Shown: positions 13,256-13,496 of the stretch, piece after piece | Layout: every line of letters starts with the position of its first letter | How positions within the stretch are numbered: position 1 is the stretch's first letter | Origin: an uncultured Gemmatimonadota bacterium | GTDB lineage: Bacteria > Gemmatimonadota > Gemmatimonadetes > Gemmatimonadales > Gemmatimonadaceae | Assembly (NCBI GenBank): GCA_903906325.1 | Contig: CAIVJV010000323.1 | Span: 1-13,496, forward strand | Direction: 5' to 3' | DNA length: 13,496 bases | Notes under the pieces: model-generated | What the model was told of the DNA's origin: nothing | The model's database searches: none | What the model saw: the letters and a program-made list of their open reading frames with translations, nothing else | Program-made: the position numbers and the translations under genes

Positions 13256-13496
13256 ATGCGTCGCGCCGTCCTGTTGGTTGCCCTCCTCCTCGCCCTCCCC
13301 GCTGCCGCACAGGCGCAATTCACCGTCTTCGGCGGGCAGCAGACGTGGTCCTACTCCGGCGGGGAGACCTACACGGGGATGGGCGGTGGCGTCGGGCTTC
13401 GCACCGGGATCCTCCCGATCTTCGATATCGCGGTGGATGCCTCGTACTACGTCTTCGATGATGTCAACGGGGAGAAGCCCTCGAGCCTGAACTACA
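13256..13496 (+). CDS. Exported protein of unknown function, N-terminal part (cut by window end)
   Basis: I do not recognise this gene. Eighty residues are visible from ATG 13256 to the window edge. The first 20 form a clear signal peptide: MRR, a leucine/alanine-rich core, then a signal peptidase I site AAAQA-Q. The mature part begins QFTVFGGQQTWSYSGG and alternates Gly, aromatic and polar residues (GMGGGVGLRTG, FDIAVDASYYVFDD), the look of antiparallel strands of an outer-membrane beta-barrel. No photosynthesis-related motif is visible, so the cluster may end at cruF. A purine-rich GGAGAT lies eight bases upstream of the ATG. The 38 bases after cruF hold no promoter or terminator that I can support. 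Confidence 0.78.
   Translation, partial: MRRAVLLVALLLALPAAAQAQFTVFGGQQTWSYSGGETYTGMGGGVGLRTGILPIFDIAVDASYYVFDDVNGEKPSSLNY

Noticed and set aside
1..13496. tRNA, rRNA, CRISPR array, insertion sequence or integration site
   Set aside because: No cloverleaf, repeat-spacer pattern, transposase frame or terminal inverted repeats were seen; the window is nearly filled with recognised genes.

Overview
The window is a piece of a photosynthesis gene cluster from a high-GC, aerobic, bacteriochlorophyll-a-type anoxygenic phototroph. It has bacteriochlorophyll genes (bchH, bchL, bchM, acsF, bchD, bchI), reaction-centre and light-harvesting assembly genes (lhaA, a two-gene puhA, puhB, puhC, puhE) and two late carotenoid genes (crtF, cruF). 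The type-II reaction centre H subunit and the O2-dependent cyclase AcsF point to a purple-bacterial-type cluster. An H subunit made as two separate polypeptides, a CrtF beside CruF, and the gene order point to a phototrophic member of Gemmatimonadota (Gemmatimonas-like), a phylum thought to have gained its cluster by transfer from a purple bacterium. The species assignment is inference.

Layout. (1) Positions 1-7414, plus strand: the 3' end of bchH, then bchL, bchM, an unnamed small membrane protein gene, acsF, lhaA, the two halves of puhA, puhB and puhC. All run the same way with gaps of 0-61 bases and several stop/start overlaps, so they are probably one operon. (2) Positions 7418-10973, minus strand: bchI, bchD and puhE (transcribed in that order), meeting puhC tail to tail with three bases between the stop codons. 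(3) Positions 10974-11167: the only real intergenic control region, AT-rich against the GC-rich background. It carries two TGT-N12-ACA palindromes 8 bp apart, the PpsR/CrtJ operator pattern. Each overlaps the -35 box of one of two divergent sigma70-like promoters, leftward for bchI-bchD-puhE and rightward for crtF-cruF. (4) Positions 11168-13217, plus strand: crtF and cruF. (5) From 13256: the start of an unrelated-looking exported protein, cut by the window edge.

Together, BchH/BchI/BchD insert Mg into protoporphyrin IX, BchM methylates Mg-protoporphyrin, AcsF closes ring E using O2, and BchL is the electron-donor ATPase of dark-operative protochlorophyllide reduction. LhaA and PuhB/C/E help build the core complex around the H subunit. 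CruF and CrtF hydrate and O-methylate the ends of acyclic carotenoids. The strongest observations are the split puhA with its own Shine-Dalgarno for each half, and the paired PpsR/CrtJ-like operators. I saw no tRNA, rRNA, CRISPR, insertion sequence or phage feature. No stretch of more than 300 bases lacks a gene.
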